This document shows positions 44,160 to 53,688 of a stretch of DNA of 64,000 nt, piece by piece. A model generated the notes under the pieces. It had not been told where the DNA came from. It saw nothing but the letters and a program-made list of their open reading frames with translations, and did not search any database. Every line of letters begins with the position of its first letter. Position 1 is the stretch's first letter. Both the position numbers and the translations under genes were made by a program. Origin of the DNA: Paenibacillus pabuli NBRC 13638 (GTDB taxonomy: Bacteria; Bacillota; Bacilli; Paenibacillales; Paenibacillaceae); the NCBI RefSeq assembly GCF_001514495.1, contig NZ_BCNM01000025.1, positions 1 through 64,000 on the forward strand, read 5' to 3'.

Positions 44160-47100
44160 TTGAATAAACGTTTGATATCCATATTGTTAAGTGTTCTTAT
44201 GATCTTCTCCATAATCATGCCGGCGGCTGGAGCCGCTCCTGCAAATATTCAGCTAGATAATGTTCTAAGCAAGTCCGAGGCCACGCAATGGAGAGAAATT
44301 CTTGACCAGCGGGAAGAAAAGCTTGCCGCAGATCCTTTTATGGACAAGAGTCTGCAAGGTCTTGGAGGAGATGAAACCAGAGTTATCGTTGAACTCTCCA
44401 ATAAACCGGTGGCTGTAGCACAAGGCGAATCTACCCTCGAAGGAAAATCGTTTACCTCCTCTATGGAAACAAATGCTGTGACTCAAATAGAGCAACAACA
44501 ACAGTCATTTGTACATAGCCTCACTCAGAAAAAAATCAAACATGAAGTATTGGAAAATTACGCATATGCCCTGAATGGTGTAGCTATTGAGCTCAAAGGA
44601 AACCAACTGGGACAATTGCTTCGTATACCGGGTGTGGTTAGCGTTTATCCTGACCTTGAGATTAGCGTATCCCCGGAAACAGATGAAGTAAATCCGTATA
44701 TGAAAGACACAGCGCCTTTTATCGGTGCCCCTGAAGTATGGGATCTGGGATACAAAGGGCAAGGCGTTAAAGTTGGCGTCATTGATACAGGGATTGACTA
44801 TGAACATCCTAATCTGCAAGACGCTTATAAGGGTGGATGGGATTTTGTTGGAAATGACAATGATCCTTATGAAACAACACGTGAAGAATGGAAAGGTTCG
44901 GGTGAACCTGAATTTAATGAAAAAGGAAGTGCTTATTACACCTCTCACGGTACTCATGTAGCCGGTACTATTGCTGCTCGTGAAGCTGGAGATTATGGCA
45001 TTGTTGGGATTGCGCCTGAAGCCGATATTTATGCCTATCGTGTGCTTGGACCTTATGGAAGTGGGCAAACTTCATGGGTGCTGGGTGGAATTGACCGTTC
45101 CGTTGCCGATGGCATGGACGTAATCAATCTCTCGTTGGGTAACTCCGCAAATGATCCAAGTTATATCACTTCGGTTGCTCTAAATAATGCCATGCTCTCT
45201 GGCGTGACTGCAGTTGTGGCAAGTGGTAATGATGGCCCGAATCGTTATACATTAGGTTCTCCGGGAGCATCGGCTATGGCAATCACTGTAGGTAACTCCA
45301 CAGGGCCTAGTCAGATCATTACGGCTAATACGCATTTCTGGATTGGTGAGGAAGGTAAAGGTACACTTCCTGATGAGCAGCCTGTACCTGAGGCTGAACA
45401 ATCACCTGAACTGGGGTCAGCACCGGGAAATGATAGTCCTGAAGTGCCTGAGCAGGGTGAGCCAGCAGCGACACCGGATGATAAAGATCCATCTGTAACT
45501 GCTCCTGAAAAGGGTGCCACAAAAGACGAAGCTTCCTCAGCCAGCGAAGCTGTGTTGTCTGGGTCAGAGCAAGGTGAGGTATCATCTGAAGCGTCTGCCG
45601 ATGCTACAACTCCAGATGCAGAGGGTGACGTATCCGAAGAGGATACTCAACCAGCCTCACCTTCTGCACCTGTCGAAACTTCTCCGGAAGTTGTACCTGT
45701 AGAAGAAGAGCCGGCAGCTGTTCCAACTGAAACAGAGCAAAACCCGCTGGCTGTTACAGAATCTGTCTATCGCCTTGATATCATGGGCTGGAGCCTTTCG
45801 GCAGACCCGGAAGCTGTTTTAACGAATTCATATGAACTTGTTTTTGCCGGACTTGGTAAACCAACTGATTTTGAAGGCAAGGATTTTACAGGTAAAGTAG
45901 CTTTGGTTCAGCGCGGTGAACTGGCATTCGTAGAGAAAGTAGCCAATGCCAAAGCAGCAGGCGCCGTAGCCGTTATTGTATATAACAATATTCCGGGACC
46001 AATCGGTGTGAGTTTGGGAGATAATTTTGAACTCATTCCCACGTTGAGCATGTCGAAAGAGGATGGGGAAGTCATCAAGGCTGAACTGGATGCGGGACAA
46101 CCGGTTAAAGTGAGTTTTAATGACTTTGAACGTGATCAGACGGCTGGAGATGAAATGAGTACGACCAGTTCCCGTGGACCAGCCAAAGTGACCCTTGACA
46201 TTAAACCTGATGTGGTTGCGCCGGGCGCCAGCATTTTGTCTACGATTCCTGCCTATGGCAAGGATGAGCCTGGAGCAGATTATTCACAAGCTTATGATCG
46301 CAAATCAGGTACAAGTATGGCGACACCGCATGTTGCCGGACTGGTTGCGCTGCTGATTGAGAAGCACAGTGACTGGACACCTTTCGATATTAAAGTTGCA
46401 CTCATGAACAATAGTAAAATACTCGACACGACAAAATACGATGTATTTGATCAGGGTGCAGGACGTATTCAGGCAGTAAACTCCATTGACCCGACCGCAT
46501 TTGTGAAAGTATTGGATGTAACGAAATACACAGAGAATGGGGCAGTTGTTGAGAAGCCTAACGTTACAGGGAGTGTCAATTTCGGCAATTTCCAGAGCAC
46601 GGACGAAAAAACCGTCACCAAAACGATTAAAGTGGAGTCGCTGAATGGCAGTGGTGGGGACTACACCGTAAATGTAAATCCAACACGCACCGTGCCTGGC
46701 GTTTCTGTAGCGGTGGACAAAAGCTCTTTCACATTAAATGGTGAGGAAGAGTTGCAGGTTACCATCACTGTTCCAAAAGGTGTGACGGCAATAACAGAAG
46801 CACAGGGATATCTTCAATTGTCTAATGGAACGGATACATTTACGGTTCCGTATGTTGCGCATTTCAATCTTACACTGGCAGGAGTTAAATACATTGAGAC
46901 TGTAAAAGGTACAGAGAAGAATCCGTTCCATTATCCATTAAAGTCTGATGGTACGCTGGATACGCTCGATGTTGCCATGGAATTCTATAATCCAATGAAT
47001 TTTGCTCTGATTGAGATTTTTGATGGTCTTAACCCGGAAGGGGGATACTATCAAGATGGATACATCGGTTACATTTTTGGTAACAACTATAATTTCGCTG

Positions 47101-48206
47101 CCAATACACGATATAATCTTGCGTGGGATGGCGAGTATGCGGATTACACTACCGACGAAGTGACTGAAATTCCGGATGGTTTATATACGGTTGATATCAC
47201 TACGATCGGTGTGGATGGCAAAACCTACAAGGAAGACACCTCCCCATTCCTGGTGAAAAAGACAGCTCCGGCTGTAACTGCGCCAGAAAAGCTGGAGTTC
47301 AAACAGGATGAATCTGCTGTCATTAACGGTAGCGTGGACGACTTGTACTTCCGTGTTGCTCCTGCGCTCCAAGACGGCTGGAACGTCGAGTTTGACCCAT
47401 CTGCTTCCTTGGAAGCAACGTATGTCGTGAAAAAAGAGAATGGTTCCATTTATAAGGACGGTGTTTTTGAAGTAAAACAAGACGGTAGCTTCACTCTTCC
47501 TTTGGAAGGAATGGAAGCAGGGGAATACGTCGTTGAATTTACGGTAACAGACCAGCAGGGACTTTCGGGTAAGGCCAGCACGGCACTTCATTTGGAATCC
47601 AAAGAGACCGAACCGGAAACCCCGGCTGTCCGGGCGCCTGGAACGCCTGCATTGTCTCACAATAATGGACAGGTTAACGGTTTGCTTGGGGGCTCGTATA
47701 CGGTCACTATGAACATGTGGTGGGGCGAGAACGGCACGAGCTACAAGCTTTATGAGGATGGAGTTTTGATCGATACTCAGAAGTTGACGTACAATGCTCC
47801 TTGGGCGCAATTTGCTCGGACGAAGATCACGGGCAAAGCTAACGGCACATATACCTACGTAGCCGAGTTAACCAACGACAAGGGGACGACGCGGAGTCAG
47901 ACGTTGACGGTTCGGGTGACCAACGCATCGCCAGGCAAAGCTGTTCTCTCTCACGATAACTGGGATGGTGACGGAAATTATAAGGTTATGATGAATTTGT
48001 GGTGGGGAACCAATGCCACGGAGTATCGCCTTTATGAAAATGATCAGTTGATCGATACCCAGACACTCAGTGCAGCTACGCCTTTTGCGCAAAGCGCTGT
48101 GAGTAAGCTGTCGGGACGCCCTTCAGGCACGTACAAGTATCGTGCCGAGTTAATCAACGCATCCGGAGTTACCAGCACCGACACCATCACGGTAAAGGTG
48201 AAGTGA
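44160..48206 (+). CDS. Large secreted subtilisin-like serine protease (S8, Vpr-like) with PA domain and twin C-terminal repeats
   Basis: 1348 aa. Signal peptide (about 1-26), an I9-like propeptide (70-165) and an S8 catalytic domain with D209 (VIDTGID), H263 (HGTHVAG) and S719 (GTSMATPHVAG). Between His and Ser are an acidic Pro/Glu/Ser-rich stretch of about 140 residues (400-540) and a PA domain (FTGKVALVQRGELAFVEKV). After the catalytic domain come Fn3/Ig-like modules and, at the C-terminus, two repeats of about 95 residues (ALSHNN..., VLSHDNWDGDGNYKV with MNLWWGTNATEYRLYE). The repeats are of a type I know from Bacillus/Paenibacillus chitinases and cellulases. It starts at TTG with GGAGGGGA at 6 bases. 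Role: extracellular protein degradation, possibly attached to a polysaccharide. Confidence 0.95.
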   Translation: MNKRLISILLSVLMIFSIIMPAAGAAPANIQLDNVLSKSEATQWREILDQREEKLAADPFMDKSLQGLGGDETRVIVELSNKPVAVAQGESTLEGKSFTSSMETNAVTQIEQQQQSFVHSLTQKKIKHEVLENYAYALNGVAIELKGNQLGQLLRIPGVVSVYPDLEISVSPETDEVNPYMKDTAPFIGAPEVWDLGYKGQGVKVGVIDTGIDYEHPNLQDAYKGGWDFVGNDNDPYETTREEWKGSGEPEFNEKGSAYYTSHGTHVAGTIAAREAGDYGIVGIAPEADIYAYRVLGPYGSGQTSWVLGGIDRSVADGMDVINLSLGNSANDPSYITSVALNNAMLSGVTAVVASGNDGPNRYTLGSPGASAMAITVGNSTGPSQIITANTHFWIGEEGKGTLPDEQPVPEAEQSPELGSAPGNDSPEVPEQGEPAATPDDKDPSVTAPEKGATKDEASSASEAVLSGSEQGEVSSEASADATTPDAEGDVSEEDTQPASPSAPVETSPEVVPVEEEPAAVPTETEQNPLAVTESVYRLDIMGWSLSADPEAVLTNSYELVFAGLGKPTDFEGKDFTGKVALVQRGELAFVEKVANAKAAGAVAVIVYNNIPGPIGVSLGDNFELIPTLSMSKEDGEVIKAELDAGQPVKVSFNDFERDQTAGDEMSTTSSRGPAKVTLDIKPDVVAPGASILSTIPAYGKDEPGADYSQAYDRKSGTSMATPHVAGLVALLIEKHSDWTPFDIKVALMNNSKILDTTKYDVFDQGAGRIQAVNSIDPTAFVKVLDVTKYTENGAVVEKPNVTGSVNFGNFQSTDEKTVTKTIKVESLNGSGGDYTVNVNPTRTVPGVSVAVDKSSFTLNGEEELQVTITVPKGVTAITEAQGYLQLSNGTDTFTVPYVAHFNLTLAGVKYIETVKGTEKNPFHYPLKSDGTLDTLDVAMEFYNPMNFALIEIFDGLNPEGGYYQDGYIGYIFGNNYNFAANTRYNLAWDGEYADYTTDEVTEIPDGLYTVDITTIGVDGKTYKEDTSPFLVKKTAPAVTAPEKLEFKQDESAVINGSVDDLYFRVAPALQDGWNVEFDPSASLEATYVVKKENGSIYKDGVFEVKQDGSFTLPLEGMEAGEYVVEFTVTDQQGLSGKASTALHLESKETEPETPAVRAPGTPALSHNNGQVNGLLGGSYTVTMNMWWGENGTSYKLYEDGVLIDTQKLTYNAPWAQFARTKITGKANGTYTYVAELTNDKGTTRSQTLTVRVTNASPGKAVLSHDNWDGDGNYKVMMNLWWGTNATEYRLYENDQLIDTQTLSAATPFAQSAVSKLSGRPSGTYKYRAELINASGVTSTDTITVKVK

Positions 48207-48250
48207 ATTCTGCGGCATTAATATATTGAAGGAATGGTTCTATGCATAAA

Positions 48251-48286
48251 CGGCCTCCATCCTGATTACGCGGGATGGAGGCCGTC
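48251..48286. terminator. Bidirectional terminator between protease and MFS genes
   Basis: CGGCCTCCATCC and GGATGGAGGCCG, 12-bp perfect stem, followed by TCTAGTTTT. Confidence 0.8.
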
Positions 48287-48341
48287 TAGTTTTGTATTTT
48301 GTTTTGCTCAATGGATGGAATGGCTAATCATTTTTGGTACT

Positions 48342-49574
48342 CTAACCGATCACTCTATTCTTGCTGGCCTGGATGCCTGCGATCAGTAAAACAATGGCAA
48401 GGATAACCTGTACCAATAACGGTAGGGTCCATCCTTTGGTCCAGTCATGAAGCACACCGAACAGCAAAGGACCGACTGCCGCCAGCATATATCCGAATGA
48501 CTGGGCCATTCCCGACAGGCTTGCAGCTTGTCTTGCATCGGACGTACGCAGTACAAAAAACATGGTTACAAGTCCGAATGATGCCCCAGCCCCCACGCCG
48601 GCCAAAGCAACACCAACGGTTACGAGAGAGGAAATACCGCTTAAAAGGAAGGCATATCCCAGAATCAAACATGAGCATGTGATTGCTGTCAGCCCACGTT
48701 GGTCTTTCATTCGTCCAGCCAGAATGGGAACGATGAACGTTACCGGAACACTAACCATTTGCATCAGGGACAGCATCCAGCCCGCCGCAGAGGAACTAAA
48801 ACCCTGATCGGACAGAACCTCGGGCAGCCAGGTAATCGTGGTGTAAAAAATTAAAGATTGCAGTCCCATGAACATTGTGACAGACCAGGCTAAGGAAGAA
48901 GAGCGCAGACGAACCGGCTTCGCTTCCGTTTTCGAAGCCACGTAAACTTCACCACGTCGTCCTGTACGGACGTGAGGTAGCCAGAGAATCAGTGCCAGAA
49001 TGGACAATACGGCCCACATACCCAGTGATGCGTGCCATCCCATGGAGGTTAAGCCTGCCGCGGGGACACTAATTCCAGAGGCGATGGCACCCCATATATT
49101 CATGGATACAGAATAGAGGCCGGTGATGAGCCCAACTCGCAATGGGAAATCCCGCTTGATCAGACTAGGAAGCAATACGTTGCTCAGAGCAATGCCGCAT
49201 CCGAGGATCGCTGTTCCTGCAAAAAGAACGGGAACAGAGGGCAGAAACCGGAGGGTTACCCCTATGGTTACAAGGATTATGGCCGTTAACAAAGCCGTTT
49301 CTAATCCGAATCTTCGCGCCAGTTGTGGAGCGAACGGAGAGATTGCCGCGAATGCAAGCAAAGGAAGAGAGGTGAGCAAGCCTGCCATCGTATGACTTAT
49401 TCCTGTATCTGCACGGATCAGTTCCACGATCGGACCTGTTGCCGTAATAGGTGAGCGCATGGTCGCTGCGATAACGATAATGCCTGCCAGCAAGAGTCCA
49501 AGTTTCATGGATGCTGACGATGAATTATCGACTGCAGCATGGTCGGGTGAGTTGTGATGTAAAGATGAGGGCAT
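48342..49574 (-). CDS. MFS transporter, CynX/NimT family
   Basis: 410 aa with 12 predicted helices. The entry LLLAGIIVIAATMRSPITATGPIVELIRADTGISHTMAGLLTSLPLLAFA is typical of the CynX/NimT (cyanate/2-nitroimidazole) family, and FAPQLARRFG is the 2-3 loop. Actual cargo unknown. The open frame runs on upstream through the tRNA-end repeats, but the real start is the ATG at the complement of 49572-49574, with TAGGAG 7 bases upstream and no array sequence inside the protein. Confidence 0.9.
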   Translation of the reverse strand: MPSSLHHNSPDHAAVDNSSSASMKLGLLLAGIIVIAATMRSPITATGPIVELIRADTGISHTMAGLLTSLPLLAFAAISPFAPQLARRFGLETALLTAIILVTIGVTLRFLPSVPVLFAGTAILGCGIALSNVLLPSLIKRDFPLRVGLITGLYSVSMNIWGAIASGISVPAAGLTSMGWHASLGMWAVLSILALILWLPHVRTGRRGEVYVASKTEAKPVRLRSSSLAWSVTMFMGLQSLIFYTTITWLPEVLSDQGFSSSAAGWMLSLMQMVSVPVTFIVPILAGRMKDQRGLTAITCSCLILGYAFLLSGISSLVTVGVALAGVGAGASFGLVTMFFVLRTSDARQAASLSGMAQSFGYMLAAVGPLLFGVLHDWTKGWTLPLLVQVILAIVLLIAGIQASKNRVIG

Positions 49575-49684
49575 GGTAAATCTCCTATAGTTTATTTGTC
49601 TAATATGTATACTTTGATACATACATATACACCAATAAGCATAACATTCCGTGTCAATAACAGACAACGAACAGAGCAGCTCAT

Positions 49685-49992
49685 CCCCAGAACGCAAAAA
49701 AAGCTTCCCGAAGGAAGCTTTTTTTAGTACGTCCCAGGAGGGATACTCTCCTTGCAGTCGAGACTGCGAAGTAGTGCTCACGAAGCGTATGCTCCGACGA
49801 ACCATTGGGGTTCTCATGCCCAGAACGCAAAAAAGCTTCCCGAAGGAAGCTCTTTTTAGTACGTCCCAGGAGGGATACTCTCCTTGCAGTCGAGACTGCG
49901 AAGTAGTGCTCACGAAGCGTATGCTCCGACGAACCATTGGGGTTCTCATCCCCAGAACGCAAAAAAGCTTCCCGAAGGAAGCTTTTTTAGTA
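49685..49992 (-). repeat. Tandem ~131-bp units with tRNA 3' end and terminator, right inverted copy
   Basis: Read on the minus strand from the tRNA at 50066, there are two full units and a partial one. The tRNA-end motif CGTCCCAGGAGGGAT starts at 49993 (the tRNA itself), 49862 and 49730, so periods are 131 and 132. Each is followed by an AGCTTCC/GGAAGCT hairpin with T-run (49961-49988, 49829-49858, 49695-49726) and the GAACCCCAATGGTTC spacer. The units are nearly identical to each other and similar to the left array. Confidence 0.9.
49961..49988 (-). terminator. Terminator of tRNA-Arg (right)
   Basis: AAAAAAGCTTCC-CGA-AGGAAGCTTTTTT hairpin immediately after the minus-strand tRNA. Confidence 0.85.
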
Positions 49993-50066
<74 letters not shown>

Positions 50067-50089
50067 ATAAAATTTTTCAAGCAAAAATG

Positions 50090-50118
50090 ATTATATCATA
50101 AATAATTATGAATATCAA
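50090..50118 (-). promoter_or_regulatory. SigmaA promoter of the second tRNA-Arg gene
   Basis: On the minus strand: TTGATA - 17 bases - TATAAT, 23 bases from the tRNA 5' end. Confidence 0.65.
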
Positions 50119-50298
50119 CCATTTTATTATAATATGCTTTTCGTATATGATATTTGGCGGCAGTAACGTTTTTTTCATTATAATTAAGGTTATGTTAGAA
50201 TATCAGAAGAACTCAAAAAATAGATCGATTTTCGTTTAATATACATCTATTTATGGTTGATTGCGACTGGAGATTCTGGATACAGAGGAGGTGCCCCT

Positions 50299-51234
50299 AT
50301 TAAGGAATCCACGACCCCGGAAAACGAGCACAGCAACAATATCGTGCTGTTTCCTAAGACGCTGGACTATTACCAGATACAATTGACGGTTATGTTAGAA
50401 AATGAACGATACGGTGAAGCGATGGACCTGCTTCGCTTTTTGCTGCAGTGCCAAGGGCAGGAAGAACGGCATTACGACGAATGGCGAGGGCTGCTCGAAT
50501 GGCTTGAAGCGGCTTTCCCTCATTACGGGGAAGATTCACCAGTGGTCCATGAAGAGCGCGAGGAAGACGATGTCAGTGAAGAGGACATGGCGCGTCAACA
50601 TGCCCGGTTCAAGCTTGAGCAGGATGATGGTTATGCCGATAAACTGCTTCGGACTGTGATGGAAGAGCCGTTATCCGAACAAACGATGCTGGCGCTGGAG
50701 CAGCTTGCCTATCTCGATCGGCCGGAGATTGATGATTCGCTGACCGGTTGGCTCAAAGACAAGGCATTACATCCTTTGCTTCAGTTCCGTGTGCTGCAGA
50801 CATTGCGCCGCCGTGGTGTTCAGGGTGTTATTGCATTTACTCGCGGGGAAGAGCCGGTTGAAGTGGAGATAGATACCGTTCCTCTTAGACCTGAAGATTT
50901 CCCGCTCCAGATTGTTCAGATTCTTGAACGGGTAGCGGATCAGACGGAGGTTCATGAACCTACGCTCTTTTATTTTGCCCAGGAACTGTGGATACAATAT
51001 GTTATGGCGGTCTACGGAACCCGTGATTATATGTCCATGCTGGAAGAAAATGATTCCATGACAGATATATGGGCAGCTGCTCTACATATGACCGTTGCAG
51101 ACAGTCTGGGCGGTTCGCATGACGAGGAAGATACTCGCTCAATGTATGCTGTGACAGGGGCGATGCGCTTTCGTCTGGAGCAGGCATATCGATCGATGAA
51201 GCAGTTTGTTTCGGCTGGTTTGGACGGCCAATAG
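50299..51234 (+). CDS. YsoA-like TPR-type protein upstream of tig, probable AUU start
   Basis: 311 aa from ATT 50299. A very strong ribosome site AGAGGAGGTG (50284-50293) lies at ideal spacing from ATT-AAG-GAA (M/I-K-E-S-T-T-P-E-N). No ATG, GTG or TTG in this frame lies downstream near it; a TTG at 50257 is upstream of the site and has none of its own. The protein is helical and acidic (EYNxxLxxLL-type pairs: YYQIQLTVMLENERYGEAMDLLRFLLQ), TPR-like. In Bacillus subtilis the TPR protein YsoA also sits directly before tig, so this is likely its counterpart. Function unknown, perhaps linked to the trigger factor/Clp quality-control block. Confidence 0.75.
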   Translation: MKESTTPENEHSNNIVLFPKTLDYYQIQLTVMLENERYGEAMDLLRFLLQCQGQEERHYDEWRGLLEWLEAAFPHYGEDSPVVHEEREEDDVSEEDMARQHARFKLEQDDGYADKLLRTVMEEPLSEQTMLALEQLAYLDRPEIDDSLTGWLKDKALHPLLQFRVLQTLRRRGVQGVIAFTRGEEPVEVEIDTVPLRPEDFPLQIVQILERVADQTEVHEPTLFYFAQELWIQYVMAVYGTRDYMSMLEENDSMTDIWAAALHMTVADSLGGSHDEEDTRSMYAVTGAMRFRLEQAYRSMKQFVSAGLDGQ

Positions 51235-51276
51235 GGGTCGGAAACGTTTTCCTCAAACCGTATCAAGGGATTCCCC

Positions 51277-51305
51277 TTGAAAAAGAATCTAATCTTGTTT
51301 ATACT
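51277..51305 (+). promoter_or_regulatory. SigmaA promoter of tig
   Basis: TTGAAA - 17 bases - TATACT, about 64 bases before ATG 51370. Confidence 0.6.
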
Positions 51306-51369
51306 AAAATGGTTATTTTGTACGTGATTGCCTACGTGAACATGTGAATTTTGGAGGGGAAAGTATACA

Positions 51370-52710
51370 ATGAAAGCAACTTGGGAAAAGATAGAGAAGA
51401 ACCTTGGGGTTCTTGAGGTTGAAGTGGGTGCAGATCGTGTAACTGCAGCACTCGACAAAGCTTTTAATAAAGTGGTTAAACAAGCAAACGTACCTGGATT
51501 CCGTAAAGGTAAAGTTCCACGTCCAATCTTCGAAGCACGTTTTGGTGTGGAAAGCTTGTATCAAGAAGCAATCGACATTTTGCTTCCTGAAGCTTATACA
51601 GAAGCCATCGACCAAACGGATATTTTCCCGGTTGATCGTCCTGATGTAGATATCGAACAATTCGCTAAAGGACAAGTATTCAAGTTCAAAGCGAAAGTAA
51701 CTGTTAAACCTGAAGTTACACTGGGTGACTACAAAGGCGTTGAAGTTGCTGTAGCCAAACATGAAGTAACAGATGTAGAAGTGACTGAAGAGCTTGAGCG
51801 TCTTCAACAACGTCACGCAGAACTCGTTGTTATCGACGAAGGTTCTGCACAGAATGGTGATGTTGCGGTAATCGACTTTGACGGTTCCGTTGATGGCGTA
51901 CCTTTCGAAGGCGGACAAGCTGAACGTTATTCCCTGGAACTTGGTTCCAACACGTTCATCCCAGGATTTGAAGAGCAGGTTGTGGGTCTGTCCACAGGCG
52001 ACTTCAAAGACGTTGAAGTAACTTTCCCAGAGAGCTACCATGCAGCTGAACTGGCTGGCAAACAAGCGGTATTCAAAGTGAAAGTACATGAAATCAAACG
52101 TAAACAACTTCCTGAACTGGATGACGAGTTTGCAAAAGATGTCAGCGAATTCGAAACGCTTGAAGAGTACAAAGCTGATCTGAAAACACAATTGGAATCC
52201 CGTAAAGCAGACGAAGCCAAAGCAGCTCAAGAAAATGCTGTTGTAGAAAAAGTGGCTGAGAATGCTGAAGTGGACATTCCTTCTGCAATGGTTGACAGTG
52301 AAGTACAAAACATGATGCGTGATTTCGACAACCGTCTGCGCAACCAAGGCATGAACCTGGAAATGTTCCTGAGCTTCTCTGGTCAAACACAAGCTGACCT
52401 GAGAGGACAAATGCAGGAAGATGCTTCCAAACGCGTTCGCAACAACCTGGTTCTTGAAGCAGTTGGTAAAGCGGAAAACATCGAAGTTTCTGACGAAGAA
52501 GTGAACCAAGAGCTCGAAAAAATGGCTGAGTCTTACAAGCGTCCTGCTGAAGAGATTCGTGGCATTCTTGAGGGTAATGGTTCCCTGGACAGCCTTCGTG
52601 ATGAAGTGAAACTGCGTAAAACGATTGACGTTCTCGTTGAGAACAGCAAAGTCGTTGAAGCTGTTGAAGCTCCAGCTGAAGAAGTTGCTGTAGAAGCTGA
52701 CGAAAAATAA
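51370..52710 (+). CDS. tig: Trigger factor, ribosome-associated chaperone and PPIase
   Basis: 446 aa, normal length. An N-terminal ribosome-binding domain with [17 protein letters not shown], an FKBP-type prolyl isomerase domain (about 160-245: [34 protein letters not shown]) and a helical C-terminal chaperone domain with an acidic tail. It binds at the ribosome exit tunnel and shields nascent chains. GGAGGGG precedes ATG 51370. Its codons are strongly biased (few rare codons), as expected for a highly expressed gene. A terminator follows at 52748. Confidence 0.98.
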   Translation: MKATWEKIEKNLGVLEVEVGADRVTAALDKAFNKVVKQANVPGFRKGKVPRPIFEARFGVESLYQEAIDILLPEAYTEAIDQTDIFPVDRPDVDIEQFAKGQVFKFKAKVTVKPEVTLGDYKGVEVAVAKHEVTDVEVTEELERLQQRHAELVVIDEGSAQNGDVAVIDFDGSVDGVPFEGGQAERYSLELGSNTFIPGFEEQVVGLSTGDFKDVEVTFPESYHAAELAGKQAVFKVKVHEIKRKQLPELDDEFAKDVSEFETLEEYKADLKTQLESRKADEAKAAQENAVVEKVAENAEVDIPSAMVDSEVQNMMRDFDNRLRNQGMNLEMFLSFSGQTQADLRGQMQEDASKRVRNNLVLEAVGKAENIEVSDEEVNQELEKMAESYKRPAEEIRGILEGNGSLDSLRDEVKLRKTIDVLVENSKVVEAVEAPAEEVAVEADEK

Positions 52711-52747
52711 GACAAGCTGTTATGTAATGAACAGCTGAATAAACGAT

Positions 52748-52780
52748 AAGGCACGTGAATCATTGCGTGCCTTATTTTTA
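52748..52780 (+). terminator. Terminator after tig
   Basis: TAAGGCACG and CGTGCCTTA followed by TTTTT. The next 300 bases before clpP hold only a promoter that I can see, and no CtsR box. Confidence 0.8.
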
Positions 52781-52994
52781 AATTACGGCATCCATTTTAT
52801 AGGGGAATCCGTGATAATATGGGTTTGATACGTTGTGGTGTTCATTATGCATTTTCAACTTCCTGTGGTTCTCTTATAAATAAAATAGGTGAAACGGCAT
52901 AGGATTGCTCCGATTTGCACATACATAGAAAACATGGTTAAATATGATCAGGCTAAAAAGTAAACTCACTTAGGCTTGGCACTACTTGTGAAAA

Positions 52995-53023
52995 ATGACA
53001 TTGTCACAGGAACGTGTTAGAAT
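52995..53023 (+). promoter_or_regulatory. Candidate SigmaA promoter of clpP-clpX
   Basis: ATGACA - 17 bases - TAGAAT, about 63 bases before ATG 53086. Confidence 0.5.
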
Positions 53024-53085
53024 GAATTTGGGTTTGCTTTACAGGTAGCCTATGTCTAATTACATGTAGAAAAGAGGTTGGTCTC

Positions 53086-53676
53086 ATGAGTCTGGTGCCA
53101 ATGGTTGTTGAACAAACCAATCGAGGCGAGCGGTCTTACGATATATATTCACGTTTGCTGAAGGATCGCATTATTTTTTTAACCAGTGCGATTGATGACG
53201 ATGTAGCCAATCTTGTCATAGCGCAGCTTTTGTTTTTGGCAGCCGACGATCCAGAGAAGGATATCAGCTTGTACATTAATTCACCTGGTGGTTCTGTCAC
53301 CGCAGGGATGGGTATATACGATACGATGCAATATATCAAGCCGGATGTATCGACCATTTGCGTAGGTATGGCAGCAAGCATGGGCTCTTTATTGCTGACA
53401 GCCGGTGCTCCTGGCAAACGATATGCGCTGACCAACAGCGAAGTGATGATTCATCAGCCGCTTGGCGGCGTTCAAGGACAGGCTGCGGATATCAAAATTC
53501 ACGCAGAATGGATTATTAAAACACGTCAGAAACTGAATCAAATATACGTCGATCGTACAGGTCAACCCCTTGAGAAAATCGAGCGGGACACAGACCGTGA
53601 CTTTTTCATGAGTGCTGAAGAAGCCAAAACGTACGGCATTATTGACCAGGTGCTCAGCAGACCGATCAATTCCTAA
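53086..53676 (+). CDS. clpP: ATP-dependent Clp protease proteolytic subunit
   Basis: 196 aa. Catalytic triad S98 (GMAASMG), H123 (MIHQPLGG) and D172 (DTDRDFFM) in canonical positions; [14 protein letters not shown] forms the oxyanion-side strand. It builds the tetradecameric barrel that degrades proteins fed by ClpX and other Clp ATPases. GAGG site ahead of ATG 53086. clpX follows after 12 bases. In Bacillus subtilis clpP lies elsewhere, whereas here it sits between tig and clpX, as in Escherichia coli. Confidence 0.98.
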   Translation: MSLVPMVVEQTNRGERSYDIYSRLLKDRIIFLTSAIDDDVANLVIAQLLFLAADDPEKDISLYINSPGGSVTAGMGIYDTMQYIKPDVSTICVGMAASMGSLLLTAGAPGKRYALTNSEVMIHQPLGGVQGQAADIKIHAEWIIKTRQKLNQIYVDRTGQPLEKIERDTDRDFFMSAEEAKTYGIIDQVLSRPINS

Positions 53677-53688
53677 AGGGGTGGTTTC

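Noticed and set aside
49685-49992. Array looked briefly like a CRISPR
   Set aside because: Units are 131 bases of continuous homology with no variable spacers, and they contain tRNA-end and terminator sequence. No cas genes are nearby.
51313-52509. Long antisense frame (398 codons) opposite tig
   Set aside because: It results from the strong codon bias of tig, which leaves the complementary frame free of stops. The product is an unlikely Phe/Cys-rich sequence and has no ribosome site.
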